From Ruminococcus sp. UBA3665 (lineage in GTDB: Bacteria > Bacillota > Clostridia > Oscillospirales > Ruminococcaceae), in assembly GCA_002373165.1 (NCBI GenBank), contig DFJS01000062.1:1-21815 (forward strand): a stretch of 21,815 bases of DNA, written 5' to 3'. The notes under the pieces were generated by a model. That model did not search any database. It saw nothing but the letters and a program-made list of their open reading frames with translations, and was not told the DNA's origin. Each line of letters opens with the position of its first letter. Position 1 is the stretch's first letter. Positions 7,036 through 15,418 of the stretch are shown here, piece by piece. A program made the position numbers and the translations under genes.

Positions 7036-8184
7036 ATGAAAATCAAGCCAAAAGGCCGGAAAATCTATCGCCGCAAAGACAGGATTGCCTATCATAAAAA
7101 AATCCGGCATGATACAGGTTCGGCAGTAGTGACGCTTCTCATTGCTGGCGTACTGGTCTTTGTCGGCTACAGTGCCGGAAAACCTGTCATGGATTTTTTG
7201 CAGGAGCGGGATTTTCTCTCTCCGCCCCAGCATCCTGCCGATACCGTTTCCGCAGAAGAAGCACTTTCTGAAAGCGAACCGGTTCTTTCCGAAACCGGAG
7301 AGCCGGAAGAACCGGATACTGTTCCCGAAACAGAAACAGAACCCGAAACAGAAGAAATCGGCTTTCTGCAAAAAGCTCCTTCCATGCAGGGCTATGTACT
7401 GGAAGAAACGGCTCTGCTGACGGAATCTTCGTTCCAGAATGCGCTGGAAACACTGCCGGAAGGCATTTCTCATCTGCTGATTCCCCTGAAAGTACAGGGC
7501 GGACAGATTTATTATGCTACATCCGTGCAGGATGCCGCCCGGAGTAACGCTGTGCAGGCATTTCTTCCGCTTTCGGATATTTATCAGGCAGTTTCTGCCA
7601 AGGGCATAGAACCTGTTGCGCTGATCAATACGCTGGAAGATTCGCTGTTTCCGAAAAGTTTTCCGGATGCTTCCTATCTGGTGCAGGAAACAGGCACTCC
7701 CTGGACAGACCAGTCTTCTGCCGAACCGAAACTATGGCTTTCGCCGTTCAGCGTACTGACACAGGATTATCTTGCTGCACTGGCCGAAGAACTGGAAACT
7801 GCCGGATTCCGGATAATTGTCTGTGACGGGCTGGAATATCCTAATTTTCCGCGTAGTGACCTGCCGCTTCTGGATTCCCGGTGCAGTGAAGCAAACAGAG
7901 AACAGTATCTGACTGCCCTGCTGACAGCTATGCGCGCCAAAGCTCCGGAGTCTTCATTTTTTGTAAGAATCAGCGGAAGTGAAGCCCTGAAAGGCAATAC
8001 CGAAACGCTCTCCGCGGCCGAAGCCTTCCCGGCAGACTGTCTTCTTGTGACAGTCAGTCCGGAAGAACAGAACCAGGCCGCACAGCTGAAAGAAATTTCC
8101 AACTCTGTCCCTGTCATTCTGGAGTGGCAGGACAGCGAAATCCCAAAAAACATGAAAAGCTATTTTCTGAACCCGGAAAATTAA
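7036..8184 (+). CDS. Membrane-anchored protein, possible glycoside-hydrolase-like domain
   Basis: A 382-aa protein with a basic cytoplasmic N-terminus (residues 1-27, rich in Lys/Arg), one membrane helix (about 29-47), an acidic Glu/Pro/Thr linker (about 64-107, with ETE and EPE repeats) and an extracellular domain from about 110 to 382. The domain alternates hydrophobic strands (SHLLIPLKV, EPVALINTL, PKLWLSPF, FRIIVCDGL, FFVRISG, CLLVTV, VPVILEW) with helices, as a TIM barrel does. It recalls the putative glycosyl hydrolase group DUF4015; this is inference from pattern and I cannot place catalytic acids with certainty. The start follows AGGA at 7026-7029, with a stronger AGGAGGA at 7014-7020. 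It lies 49 nt after rpe and 27 nt before hprK, so it is likely in the same operon. Confidence 0.7.
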   Translation: MKIKPKGRKIYRRKDRIAYHKKIRHDTGSAVVTLLIAGVLVFVGYSAGKPVMDFLQERDFLSPPQHPADTVSAEEALSESEPVLSETGEPEEPDTVPETETEPETEEIGFLQKAPSMQGYVLEETALLTESSFQNALETLPEGISHLLIPLKVQGGQIYYATSVQDAARSNAVQAFLPLSDIYQAVSAKGIEPVALINTLEDSLFPKSFPDASYLVQETGTPWTDQSSAEPKLWLSPFSVLTQDYLAALAEELETAGFRIIVCDGLEYPNFPRSDLPLLDSRCSEANREQYLTALLTAMRAKAPESSFFVRISGSEALKGNTETLSAAEAFPADCLLVTVSPEEQNQAAQLKEISNSVPVILEWQDSEIPKNMKSYFLNPEN

Positions 8185-8211
8185 AAATTATCAGTAGTAA
8201 GGAGTTTTATT

Positions 8212-9171
8212 ATGGCAGAAAAATTTACAATCTCACTCAAGAAAATTATTGACGAATTCAAGCTTGAAGTGATCTACACCCCCAAAGACCCGGCCGAAAT
8301 CCTGATTGACGAAAATGATGTCAACCGTCCCGGCCTTCAGCTGATGGGCTTTTATGAATATTTCAACCCGGAGCGCATCCAGATCATCGGCAAAATGGAA
8401 TTTGCCTATTTATCTACAATTGATGAGAAAACAAGACGCGAACGCCTGGAATTGCTGTTCTCCCAGAAACTTCCGGCTCTGATTATTACAAGAGAACTCC
8501 CCTATTTTTCCGAAATGCTGGAACTCGCCCAGAAATTTGAAATGCCGCTTCTGCGCAGCAAGGAAAGCACATCCAATTTCATGTCCGGACTGATTGCCTT
8601 CCTGAACCTGAATCTTGCGCCCCGTATCACACGACACGGCGTATTAATTGAAATCTACGGCGAAGGCGTGTTCCTGACCGGTGAAAGCGGTGTCGGCAAA
8701 AGCGAAACTGCTATCGAACTGGTTAAGCGCGGCCATCGTCTGGTGGCTGATGATGCTGTTGAAATCCGGAAAGTCTCGAATATCAGTCTTGTAGGCAGTT
8801 CGCCGGACAATATCCGCCATTTTCTGGAACTGCGCGGTATCGGCATTATCAACGCCAGAAGACTGTTTGGCATGGGTGCTGTCAAGATGACTGAAAAAAT
8901 CGATCTTGTTGTGGAAATGGAACTCTGGAATCCGGAAAAAATTTACGACAGAATGGGTATTGATACAGAATATGCTTCGATTCTGGGAGTGAAAGTACCT
9001 TCCCTGACCATTCCGGTTAAGCCGGGCAGAAATCTGGCCGTTATCCTGGAAGTTGCCGCCATGAATAACCGTCAGAAAAAAATGGGCTACAATGCCGCCA
9101 CAGAACTGCTCGACCGTCTCGGTATGGATATGGAAGGCACTGAAACCATCAAAGATTATGACGCTTTTTAA
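8212..9171 (+). CDS. hprK: HPr kinase/phosphorylase
   Basis: A 319-aa bifunctional enzyme that phosphorylates HPr on Ser46 when glycolytic intermediates are high, and dephosphorylates it otherwise; this drives CcpA-dependent catabolite repression. The sequence shows His142 in RHG, the Walker A loop GESGVGKS (157-164), the acidic pair in VADDAVE (180-181) and the family signature LELRGIGIINARRLFG (205-220). AAGGAG at 8199-8204 is 7 nt before the ATG. It is followed after 17 nt by murB. Length and motifs are intact, so Ser-HPr control is expected to operate. I looked for a cre-like site at the fuc promoter and saw none. Confidence 0.97.
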   Translation: MAEKFTISLKKIIDEFKLEVIYTPKDPAEILIDENDVNRPGLQLMGFYEYFNPERIQIIGKMEFAYLSTIDEKTRRERLELLFSQKLPALIITRELPYFSEMLELAQKFEMPLLRSKESTSNFMSGLIAFLNLNLAPRITRHGVLIEIYGEGVFLTGESGVGKSETAIELVKRGHRLVADDAVEIRKVSNISLVGSSPDNIRHFLELRGIGIINARRLFGMGAVKMTEKIDLVVEMELWNPEKIYDRMGIDTEYASILGVKVPSLTIPVKPGRNLAVILEVAAMNNRQKKMGYNAATELLDRLGMDMEGTETIKDYDAF

Positions 9172-9188
9172 CAGGAGGGCTTAGATTC

Positions 9189-10121
9189 ATGAAACACAGA
9201 CTGCAACAGCTTTGTGACAGTTATCAGATGAAATTTTTCACAGATGTGCCGCTGAACGGCCGTACCACTTTTCATATCGGCGGCAATGCCGATTTCTGGA
9301 TAGAAATCAATTCTATTCCGGGGCTGAGTGCGGCTGTCATGTTTTGTCAGGAAAATCATCTGCCGTATTTCATCATGGGCCGAGGCAGCAATATTCTTGC
9401 CGCCGACAACGGCTACCGGGGTGTTATTCTGCATCTGGGGAATGAATTTTCGCAGATGGCCTTTACAGACGATACTATTCTTGTCTGCCAGTCAGGCGCA
9501 ATGCTTGCCAATGCGGCAAAAACTGCCGCCGAACATCATCTTTCCGGGATGGAAGCCCTCAGCGGCATTCCCGGCACAATCGGCGGTGCGCTGTTCATGA
9601 ACGCCGGCGCGTATAAAAAAGAAATGAAAGATATTGCTGTTTCCTGCACTTATGTGGACGGCACCGGAAAAGAACGGATTCTCTCGAAAGAAAAACTGGA
9701 TTTGTCCTACAGGCACAGCTTTTTCACAGAACATCCGGACTGCATTATCACATCCGTCACTATGAAGCTGCATAAAGACACGCCGGAAGCCATCTCTGCC
9801 AGAATGCAGGATTATTCCGAACGCCGCAGAAGCAAACAGCCCCTGAATTTCCCCAGTGCCGGAAGTACATTCAAACGGCCGGAAAAAGGCTATGCTTCTA
9901 AATTAATTGACGAATGCGGCCTGAAAGGCTATCAGGTAGGCGATGCCCAGGTCAGCGAAAAACATGCCGGTTTTGTGATTAATCTCAATCATGCTACCTG
10001 CGACGAAGTGCTCCGGCTGTGCCGCGATGTGCATGATAAAGTGCTGGCCGAAACAGGCTGTATTCTGGAACTGGAACCTGTGCTTCTCGGTTCACAGGAA
10101 GGAGAACATTCATGCAGCTGA
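9189..10121 (+). CDS. murB: UDP-N-acetylenolpyruvoylglucosamine reductase
   Basis: A 310-aa FAD enzyme that uses NADPH to reduce UDP-GlcNAc-enolpyruvate to UDP-MurNAc, the second committed step of peptidoglycan precursor synthesis. Visible are the FAD-binding GRGSN (64-68) and SGIPGTIGGAL (125-135), YRHS (174-177), the proton-donor Ser226 in SAGSTFK, and the late Glu of LELEP (about 296). The compact length fits the type II MurB found in Firmicutes. AGGAGGG at 9173-9179 is 9 nt upstream of the ATG. Its last 10 nt overlap the start of rapZ in another frame, so the two are probably translationally coupled. Confidence 0.96.
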   Translation: MKHRLQQLCDSYQMKFFTDVPLNGRTTFHIGGNADFWIEINSIPGLSAAVMFCQENHLPYFIMGRGSNILAADNGYRGVILHLGNEFSQMAFTDDTILVCQSGAMLANAAKTAAEHHLSGMEALSGIPGTIGGALFMNAGAYKKEMKDIAVSCTYVDGTGKERILSKEKLDLSYRHSFFTEHPDCIITSVTMKLHKDTPEAISARMQDYSERRRSKQPLNFPSAGSTFKRPEKGYASKLIDECGLKGYQVGDAQVSEKHAGFVINLNHATCDEVLRLCRDVHDKVLAETGCILELEPVLLGSQEGEHSCS

Positions 10122-10978
10122 TTATTATCACGGGCATGTCAGGTTCAGGAAAATCAACAGCAATGAAAGTACTGGAAGATATCGGCTTTTACTGCATTGA
10201 CAATCTGCCGCCGCAGTTTATTCCCAATTTTGCCGATGTCTGTACCAGAACCGGCGGCAGTCTGAACAAAGTCGCCATTGCTGTGGATATCCGCACAGGC
10301 GATATGTTCTCGGAAATTGATGAGATTATCAAAGCATTAAAACAGAAGATGCCCGGCGAAGTCAAGCTGATTTTCATGGAATCTTCTGATGAAATTCTGG
10401 TCCAGCGTTACAAGGAAACACGCCGCCGCCATCCGCTGGCGGAAAAATACAACAGTCTGCTGGAAGCTCTGGATGCCGAACGCGAGGCTCTGATGCCGCT
10501 GAAATCCCAGGCAGATTATTATATTGAAACTTCCCGGCTGAGTACCTCTCAGCTGGGGGAAGAAATCCGGGATATTTTTCTGGAAAATCATCTGGATTCG
10601 ATTGTCGTCAAAGTCATGTCCTTCGGGTATAAATACGGCGTTTCGGCAGAATCAGATCTGATTTTTGATGTACGCTGTCTGCCGAACCCGTTCTATGTGC
10701 CGGAACTGAAAACACATACCGGCGTGGAAGCCTGTGTTCAGGATTATGTCATGCAGTTTCCGCAGTCGCAGACTTTGCTGACTAAAATCAGCGACCTGCT
10801 GGAGTTTCTTCTGCCTTTGTATATTTCCGAGGGAAAAAGTCAGCTTGTCATTGCGTTCGGCTGTACGGGCGGCAAGCACAGAAGCGTGACATTTGCCGAA
10901 CTGACAGGCGATTCGCTTAAAGAAAAAGGCTATCGCGTGCATAAAATGCACAGGGATATCAAAAAAGGCAGACACTGA
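10112..10978 (+). CDS. rapZ: RNase adaptor/nucleotide-binding protein RapZ (YvcJ)
   Basis: A 288-aa P-loop protein. The Walker A motif GMSGSGKST is at residues 8-16, and the C-terminal domain carries SFGYKYG, DVRCLPNPFY and GCTGGKHRSV (250-259), all diagnostic of RapZ/YvcJ. In E. coli RapZ senses glucosamine 6-phosphate and directs RNase E to the GlmZ RNA; in Firmicutes the molecular role is less clear, with nucleotide hydrolysis and competence effects reported for YvcJ. AAGGAG (10099-10104) inside murB precedes the ATG by 7 nt. In many Firmicutes yvcK lies between this gene and whiA; here only 26 nt separate them. Confidence 0.96.
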   Translation: MQLIIITGMSGSGKSTAMKVLEDIGFYCIDNLPPQFIPNFADVCTRTGGSLNKVAIAVDIRTGDMFSEIDEIIKALKQKMPGEVKLIFMESSDEILVQRYKETRRRHPLAEKYNSLLEALDAEREALMPLKSQADYYIETSRLSTSQLGEEIRDIFLENHLDSIVVKVMSFGYKYGVSAESDLIFDVRCLPNPFYVPELKTHTGVEACVQDYVMQFPQSQTLLTKISDLLEFLLPLYISEGKSQLVIAFGCTGGKHRSVTFAELTGDSLKEKGYRVHKMHRDIKKGRH

Positions 10979-11004
10979 ACAAGTAAGACAAGAGGTGAAA
11001 AACT

Positions 11005-11907
11005 GTGTCGTTTTCGCACAATGTCCGGGAATGCATCCGGAGTACCATCAATGACCATGACCGGCGGTTTGCCTGTCTTTACGGGATGCTGCTGTTCGGC
11101 AGGACTGTCACATGTGACGAAATCTGCCTGAAAAGTGAAAGTGAAGTGTTCCGTTCTGTGTTTCCTGTGCTGGTGAAGACCGTATTCGGCGCAGCAGTTC
11201 CTCTTACAATAGAGAACAAGCCCCGGAAAAACGGCAGTGTTCTGACAATTTACAGAATTACCGGCCGTACTCCCGTGACGGAAATCCGCCATACGTTTCA
11301 TATTCATCAGGAACGCAGCATTGATATGCGCAACCTGCCTACCAACAGCATGGGCGCATTTCTGGGCGGCGTGTTCCTGACCTGCGGCAGTGTTACCGAC
11401 CCGATGAAAGAATATCATCTGGAATTTTCTGCGCCGACAGAACAGCTCTGCAAAGATCTGTGCGATCTGCTGTACAGTGTCGGGGTGCATCCCAACGTGA
11501 TGCAGAGAAAATATACCTGGTCGGCCTATCTTAAAGTCAGTGAAGAAATTGAAGACCTGCTGACATTTATCGGCGCACAGAAATGCACGCTGGAATTAAT
11601 TGAAATTAAAATCAACAAAGATGTCATTAACAGAATCAACCGCCGGAATAACTGCGATCTGGCCAATATTGACAAAACTATCTCGGCATCGGAAAGACAG
11701 TGCCGGGATATTCAGGAAATTATCCGCAAAGGCGGCATGAACAAGCTTTCTCCCGACTTGCAGGAACTTGCCGGGCTGAGACTGGAAAATCCGCATCTTA
11801 GTCTTGCCGAACTGGGACAGATGCTGAAAAAGCCCATCGGCCGTTCCGGGGTGAATCACCGCTTCCGGAAACTTTCTGCCATTGCGGAATTTTATAGAAA
11901 TTTATGA
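11005..11907 (+). CDS. whiA: WhiA-family DNA-binding regulator (YvcL)
   Basis: A 300-aa protein with the WhiA layout: an N-terminal domain derived from LAGLIDADG homing endonucleases (about 1-210; MGAFLGGVFLTCGSV at 116-130 is one of its helices) and a C-terminal helix-turn-helix domain (about 250-295, with LSLAELGQML and NHRFRKL). The usual endonuclease acidic residues are absent, as expected for the family. WhiA acts with WhiB in sporulation-linked division in actinomycetes and affects division and chromosome segregation in Bacillus. The start is GTG, 7 nt after AGAGGTG at 10991-10997. It follows rapZ by 26 nt and precedes dnaE by 18 nt. Confidence 0.95.
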   Translation: MSFSHNVRECIRSTINDHDRRFACLYGMLLFGRTVTCDEICLKSESEVFRSVFPVLVKTVFGAAVPLTIENKPRKNGSVLTIYRITGRTPVTEIRHTFHIHQERSIDMRNLPTNSMGAFLGGVFLTCGSVTDPMKEYHLEFSAPTEQLCKDLCDLLYSVGVHPNVMQRKYTWSAYLKVSEEIEDLLTFIGAQKCTLELIEIKINKDVINRINRRNNCDLANIDKTISASERQCRDIQEIIRKGGMNKLSPDLQELAGLRLENPHLSLAELGQMLKKPIGRSGVNHRFRKLSAIAEFYRNL

Positions 11908-11925
11908 TACAGGGGTAATGTATTT

Positions 11926-14900
11926 ATGCAAATTGAAACTCAGAATTTTGTGCATCTGCACATTCACAGCGAATACAGTCTGCTGGAGGGCGTATGCCGC
12001 ATCAAGGAACTGGTACAGCAGGTGAAAGACTGCGGTCAGACGGCCGCTGCTTTGACCGATACAGGCAATCTTTACGGCGCAGTGCTGTTTTATCAGGAAG
12101 CCGTCAAGGCCGGAATCAAGCCGATTATCGGCTGTGAAATCCATACAGTGCAGAAAGATCAGCTGGTGCTTCTGTGTGAAAATCAGCAGGGTTATCAGAA
12201 TCTGATTCAAATTGTTTCGTCAGAAGATCCGGTTGATGTTTCTTTGCTGGAGAAATACCACGCCGGATTGATTTGTCTTCTGACAGGCAATTACGGAATT
12301 CTTCCGGGACTTCTGGGCAGCGGCCGCTTTTCCGAAGCTGAACAGAAATTATATCAATACCGTGATGTGTTCGGCAGCGAAAATTTTTATCTGGGAGTCC
12401 AGAATCACGGACTTCCGGAAGAACAGGAGCTTCTGATTCTTCTGGAAACTGTTTCCCATAATGCCGGAATTCCTATGGCCGCGGATAATCAGGTGTATTA
12501 TCTGAAACCGGAAGATGCCCGGACACAGAAATTCCTGCACTGCATCCGGGAAAATCAGACGCTGGACGAACTGATTGTCTCCGGCAAGGCAGTGCCCGGC
12601 AAAGATTTTTATCTGAAAACTACAGAGGAAATGGCCGAACTTTTTTCCTCTCTGCCGGAAGCTGTGCAGAATACAGAAAAAATTGCCGGCCGCTGTCATC
12701 TGGAACTGACATTCCATGAACTCCGGCTGCCGCATTTTTCGCAGGACGGCGTAACGGATCATAAAGCATATTTTGAAACACTCTGCCGTGAAGGAATGCA
12801 CAGGCACTACGGCCCCGCACCGTCGGCAGAAGTTTCAGAACGCCTTGCCTATGAAATGCAGGTAATTGAACAGATGGGCTTTACGGATTATTTTCTGATT
12901 GTACAGGATTTAATCCGCTATGCCCGGAGTCAGGAAATTCCCGTAGGCCCCGGCCGCGGCTCTGCTGCCGGAAGTCTGTGCGCCTACTGCCTGGATATCA
13001 CAGCAATTGATCCCGTTGCCGAACATCTCCTGTTTGAACGCTTTCTGAATCCCGGACGGCATACTATGCCGGATATCGATATGGATTTCTGCATAGAAGG
13101 CCGTTCCAAAGTGAAGGAATATGCCGTACGCCGCTACGGCCGTGACCATGTGGCCGAAATTGTCGCCTTTGATACATTCAAGGCAAAGGCCGCTGTCCGC
13201 GATATCGGCAGAATTTTAAAAATTTCGGAATCTGTTGTCAGTGCCGCCGCCGGAATGCTGAACAGTCAGCTGACAATTCCGGCTGCTCTGGAACAGTCTC
13301 CCGAACTGCGGCAAAAATATGACCAGGACGGTCAGTTCCGGCTGCTTCTGGATATTGCCTCACAAATCGAAGGCCTGCCCCGGCATACTACGATTCATGC
13401 CGCCGGAATTGTGATGACTGACCGCCCCGTGACAGAATACACTCCTGTTTTCCGGAATGAAACTATGCTTGTCACAGGCTATCCTATGGATGTTCTGGAA
13501 GAACTGGGACTTCTGAAAATGGATTTTCTGGGACTGCGCAATCTGACAATCATCCGGGATGCCGAACGTTCCGTCCGGATGCACGAACCCGGCTTTTCGG
13601 CAGAACATCTTCCGGAAGACGACCCGGAAGTTTATGCATTGATTTCGCGCGGCAGTACTTCCGGCGTGTTCCAGCTGGAAAGCGACGGCATGAGACAGTT
13701 CCTGACTCAGCTGCGGCCGCAGTGCATGGAGGATATTCAGGCCGCACTGGCAATTTATCGTCCGGGGCCTATGGATTCGATTCCGGATTATCTCGAAAAC
13801 CGGAAACATCCGGAAAAAATTCAGTATCTGCATCCTGTGCTGGAAGAAATTCTCCGGCCGACTTACGGCTGTATTCTGTATCAGGAACAGGTAATGGAAA
13901 TCTGCCGGAAAATGGCAGGTTATTCGCTTGCACAGGCCGATATTGTGCGCCGTGCCATATCCAAGAAAAAAACAGATGTCATGCAGCAGGAAAAACAGCA
14001 TTTTCTGGAAGGTGCCGTCCGGAATCAGATTCCGGAAACAATCGCTTCTCAGGTATTTGCGCAGATGGAAAAATTTGCCGAATATGCGTTCAACAAATCC
14101 CATGCGGCGGCATACGCAAGAATTGTCTATCAGACGGCCTTTTTAAAAACGCACTGGTTCGGCGATTATATGGCCGCGCTGTTAAGCAGTGTCATGGCAG
14201 AAAAAGACAAGCTGCTGCCCTATCTGGAAGAATGCCGCACTGCCGGACTGGAACTCTGTCCGCCGGATGTCAATTCCAGTGAAGGAAAATTTGTCTTCCG
14301 GGATCAGAAATTATATTTCGGCCTGCTGGCGGTCAAAGGACTGGGGCAGGGACTGACGGACAAAATGCTGGCCGAACGCCGTCAGCACGGCTCTTTCCTG
14401 AGTTTTGCAGATTTCTGCCGCCGCATGGTGCCGCTGGGGCTGTATAAAAAAACGCTGGAAAGCATAATTCGTGCCGGTGCACTGGATTCTCTGGATTATA
14501 ACAGAAATCAGATGCTGCAATTTCATGAAAAAATGCTGGAAGCTGTTTCCGCGCAGAATCTGTCCGTTGTAGAGGGTCAGATGTCATTGTTCGGCGATAC
14601 GGAAACGGAACAGGAACTTCGTCTGCCTGCCATGCCTGATCTTTCCGCAGCCGAAAAATTACAGATGGAAAAAGAAATCTGCGGCATCTATCTTTCCGGA
14701 TATCCGCTGGATTCGCTTGACTGGATGAAACAGCTGCTCCGCGGTACAGATATCCGGAATCTCAGCACGCTTCCTGAACAGACTCCTGTCAAACTGCTGT
14801 GCATAATTCAGTCCGGCAAAAAAATCAGAACCAAAAATAATGCAGAGATGTGTTTTCTTCAGCTGGAAGACCATTCCGGCAGTGCCGAAGCAATTATTTT

Positions 14901-15285
14901 TCCGACAGTATATGCTTCTGTGAAAAATCAAATCCGGAACGGCAGTCTGATTTTTGTAACCGGAAAAATTTCATACCGGAACCAGCATGTCAGCCTGATT
15001 TGCGAAACAATTCAGGAACAGCGGCAGTTTGATTCTCTTCTGCAATCAATGCAGCTCTGTATCAAGACGGATCATTCGCCGGGAGAGCTTCAAAATCTGA
15101 AACGGCTCTCTGCCCTTTGCCGGAACTTCCCCGGCGATACGCAGGTTGTATTTTATTTTACTGACAGCAGAAATTATGCTTACCCAAAGCAGAAATTATA
15201 TCTGCAATTATCAGAAAATTCTTATCAGGCCTTAACAAAAATAATCAGCCCCGAAAAAATCGGCTGTATTGCCGGAATTTCATGA
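11926..15285 (+). CDS. dnaE: DNA polymerase III alpha subunit, DnaE
   Basis: A 1119-aa replicative C-family polymerase, the usual length for Firmicute DnaE. Order of domains: PHP (about 1-270), palm with catalytic Asp385 and Asp387 in PDIDMDF and Asp533 in KMDFLGL, thumb and fingers, helix-hairpin-helix (around 790-840), an internal beta-clamp binding motif QMSLF (885-889), then an OB fold (about 930-1015). There is no inserted proofreading exonuclease, so it is DnaE rather than PolC; in Firmicutes DnaE extends primers before handing over to PolC. The PHP domain has lost several metal ligands: the expected His after Asp45 is Thr46, and the expected NDVHY reads NQVYY at 188-192. AGGGG at 11911-11915 is 10 nt from the ATG. 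Confidence 0.97.
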   Translation: MQIETQNFVHLHIHSEYSLLEGVCRIKELVQQVKDCGQTAAALTDTGNLYGAVLFYQEAVKAGIKPIIGCEIHTVQKDQLVLLCENQQGYQNLIQIVSSEDPVDVSLLEKYHAGLICLLTGNYGILPGLLGSGRFSEAEQKLYQYRDVFGSENFYLGVQNHGLPEEQELLILLETVSHNAGIPMAADNQVYYLKPEDARTQKFLHCIRENQTLDELIVSGKAVPGKDFYLKTTEEMAELFSSLPEAVQNTEKIAGRCHLELTFHELRLPHFSQDGVTDHKAYFETLCREGMHRHYGPAPSAEVSERLAYEMQVIEQMGFTDYFLIVQDLIRYARSQEIPVGPGRGSAAGSLCAYCLDITAIDPVAEHLLFERFLNPGRHTMPDIDMDFCIEGRSKVKEYAVRRYGRDHVAEIVAFDTFKAKAAVRDIGRILKISESVVSAAAGMLNSQLTIPAALEQSPELRQKYDQDGQFRLLLDIASQIEGLPRHTTIHAAGIVMTDRPVTEYTPVFRNETMLVTGYPMDVLEELGLLKMDFLGLRNLTIIRDAERSVRMHEPGFSAEHLPEDDPEVYALISRGSTSGVFQLESDGMRQFLTQLRPQCMEDIQAALAIYRPGPMDSIPDYLENRKHPEKIQYLHPVLEEILRPTYGCILYQEQVMEICRKMAGYSLAQADIVRRAISKKKTDVMQQEKQHFLEGAVRNQIPETIASQVFAQMEKFAEYAFNKSHAAAYARIVYQTAFLKTHWFGDYMAALLSSVMAEKDKLLPYLEECRTAGLELCPPDVNSSEGKFVFRDQKLYFGLLAVKGLGQGLTDKMLAERRQHGSFLSFADFCRRMVPLGLYKKTLESIIRAGALDSLDYNRNQMLQFHEKMLEAVSAQNLSVVEGQMSLFGDTETEQELRLPAMPDLSAAEKLQMEKEICGIYLSGYPLDSLDWMKQLLRGTDIRNLSTLPEQTPVKLLCIIQSGKKIRTKNNAEMCFLQLEDHSGSAEAIIFPTVYASVKNQIRNGSLIFVTGKISYRNQHVSLICETIQEQRQFDSLLQSMQLCIKTDHSPGELQNLKRLSALCRNFPGDTQVVFYFTDSRNYAYPKQKLYLQLSENSYQALTKIISPEKIGCIAGIS

Positions 15286-15311
15286 CAGAAATCATAAATT
15301 GCTGTTTTTTT
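15285..15311 (+). terminator. Possible weak terminator after dnaE
   Basis: ACAG at 15285-15288 can pair with CTGT at 15302-15305 around an A/T-rich imperfect inner stem, followed by a T7 run (15305-15311). The stem is weak and the stop codon of dnaE overlaps it. It would separate the long operon from the pfkA promoter at 15334. Confidence 0.3.
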
Positions 15312-15333
15312 GTCAAAGAATCTGAAAAAAGAC

Positions 15334-15362
15334 TTGACAGAACGCCGGAAATATAGTAAAAT
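15334..15362 (+). promoter_or_regulatory. Sigma-A promoter of pfkA
   Basis: -35 TTGACA (15334-15339) and -10 TAAAAT (15357-15362) with a 17-bp spacer, followed by a leader of about 50 nt rich in A and T. It shows that pfkA has its own promoter despite following dnaE by 133 nt. Confidence 0.85.
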
Positions 15363-15418
15363 AAAAATGTAAAAAAAATTTTGAATTTTTTGCATATGCA
15401 GAATGGAGAAGAAAAATT

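Noticed and set aside
13360..14103. 247-aa open frame on the minus strand inside dnaE
   Set aside because: Antisense to the polymerase catalytic region, with no recognisable domain or ribosome site.
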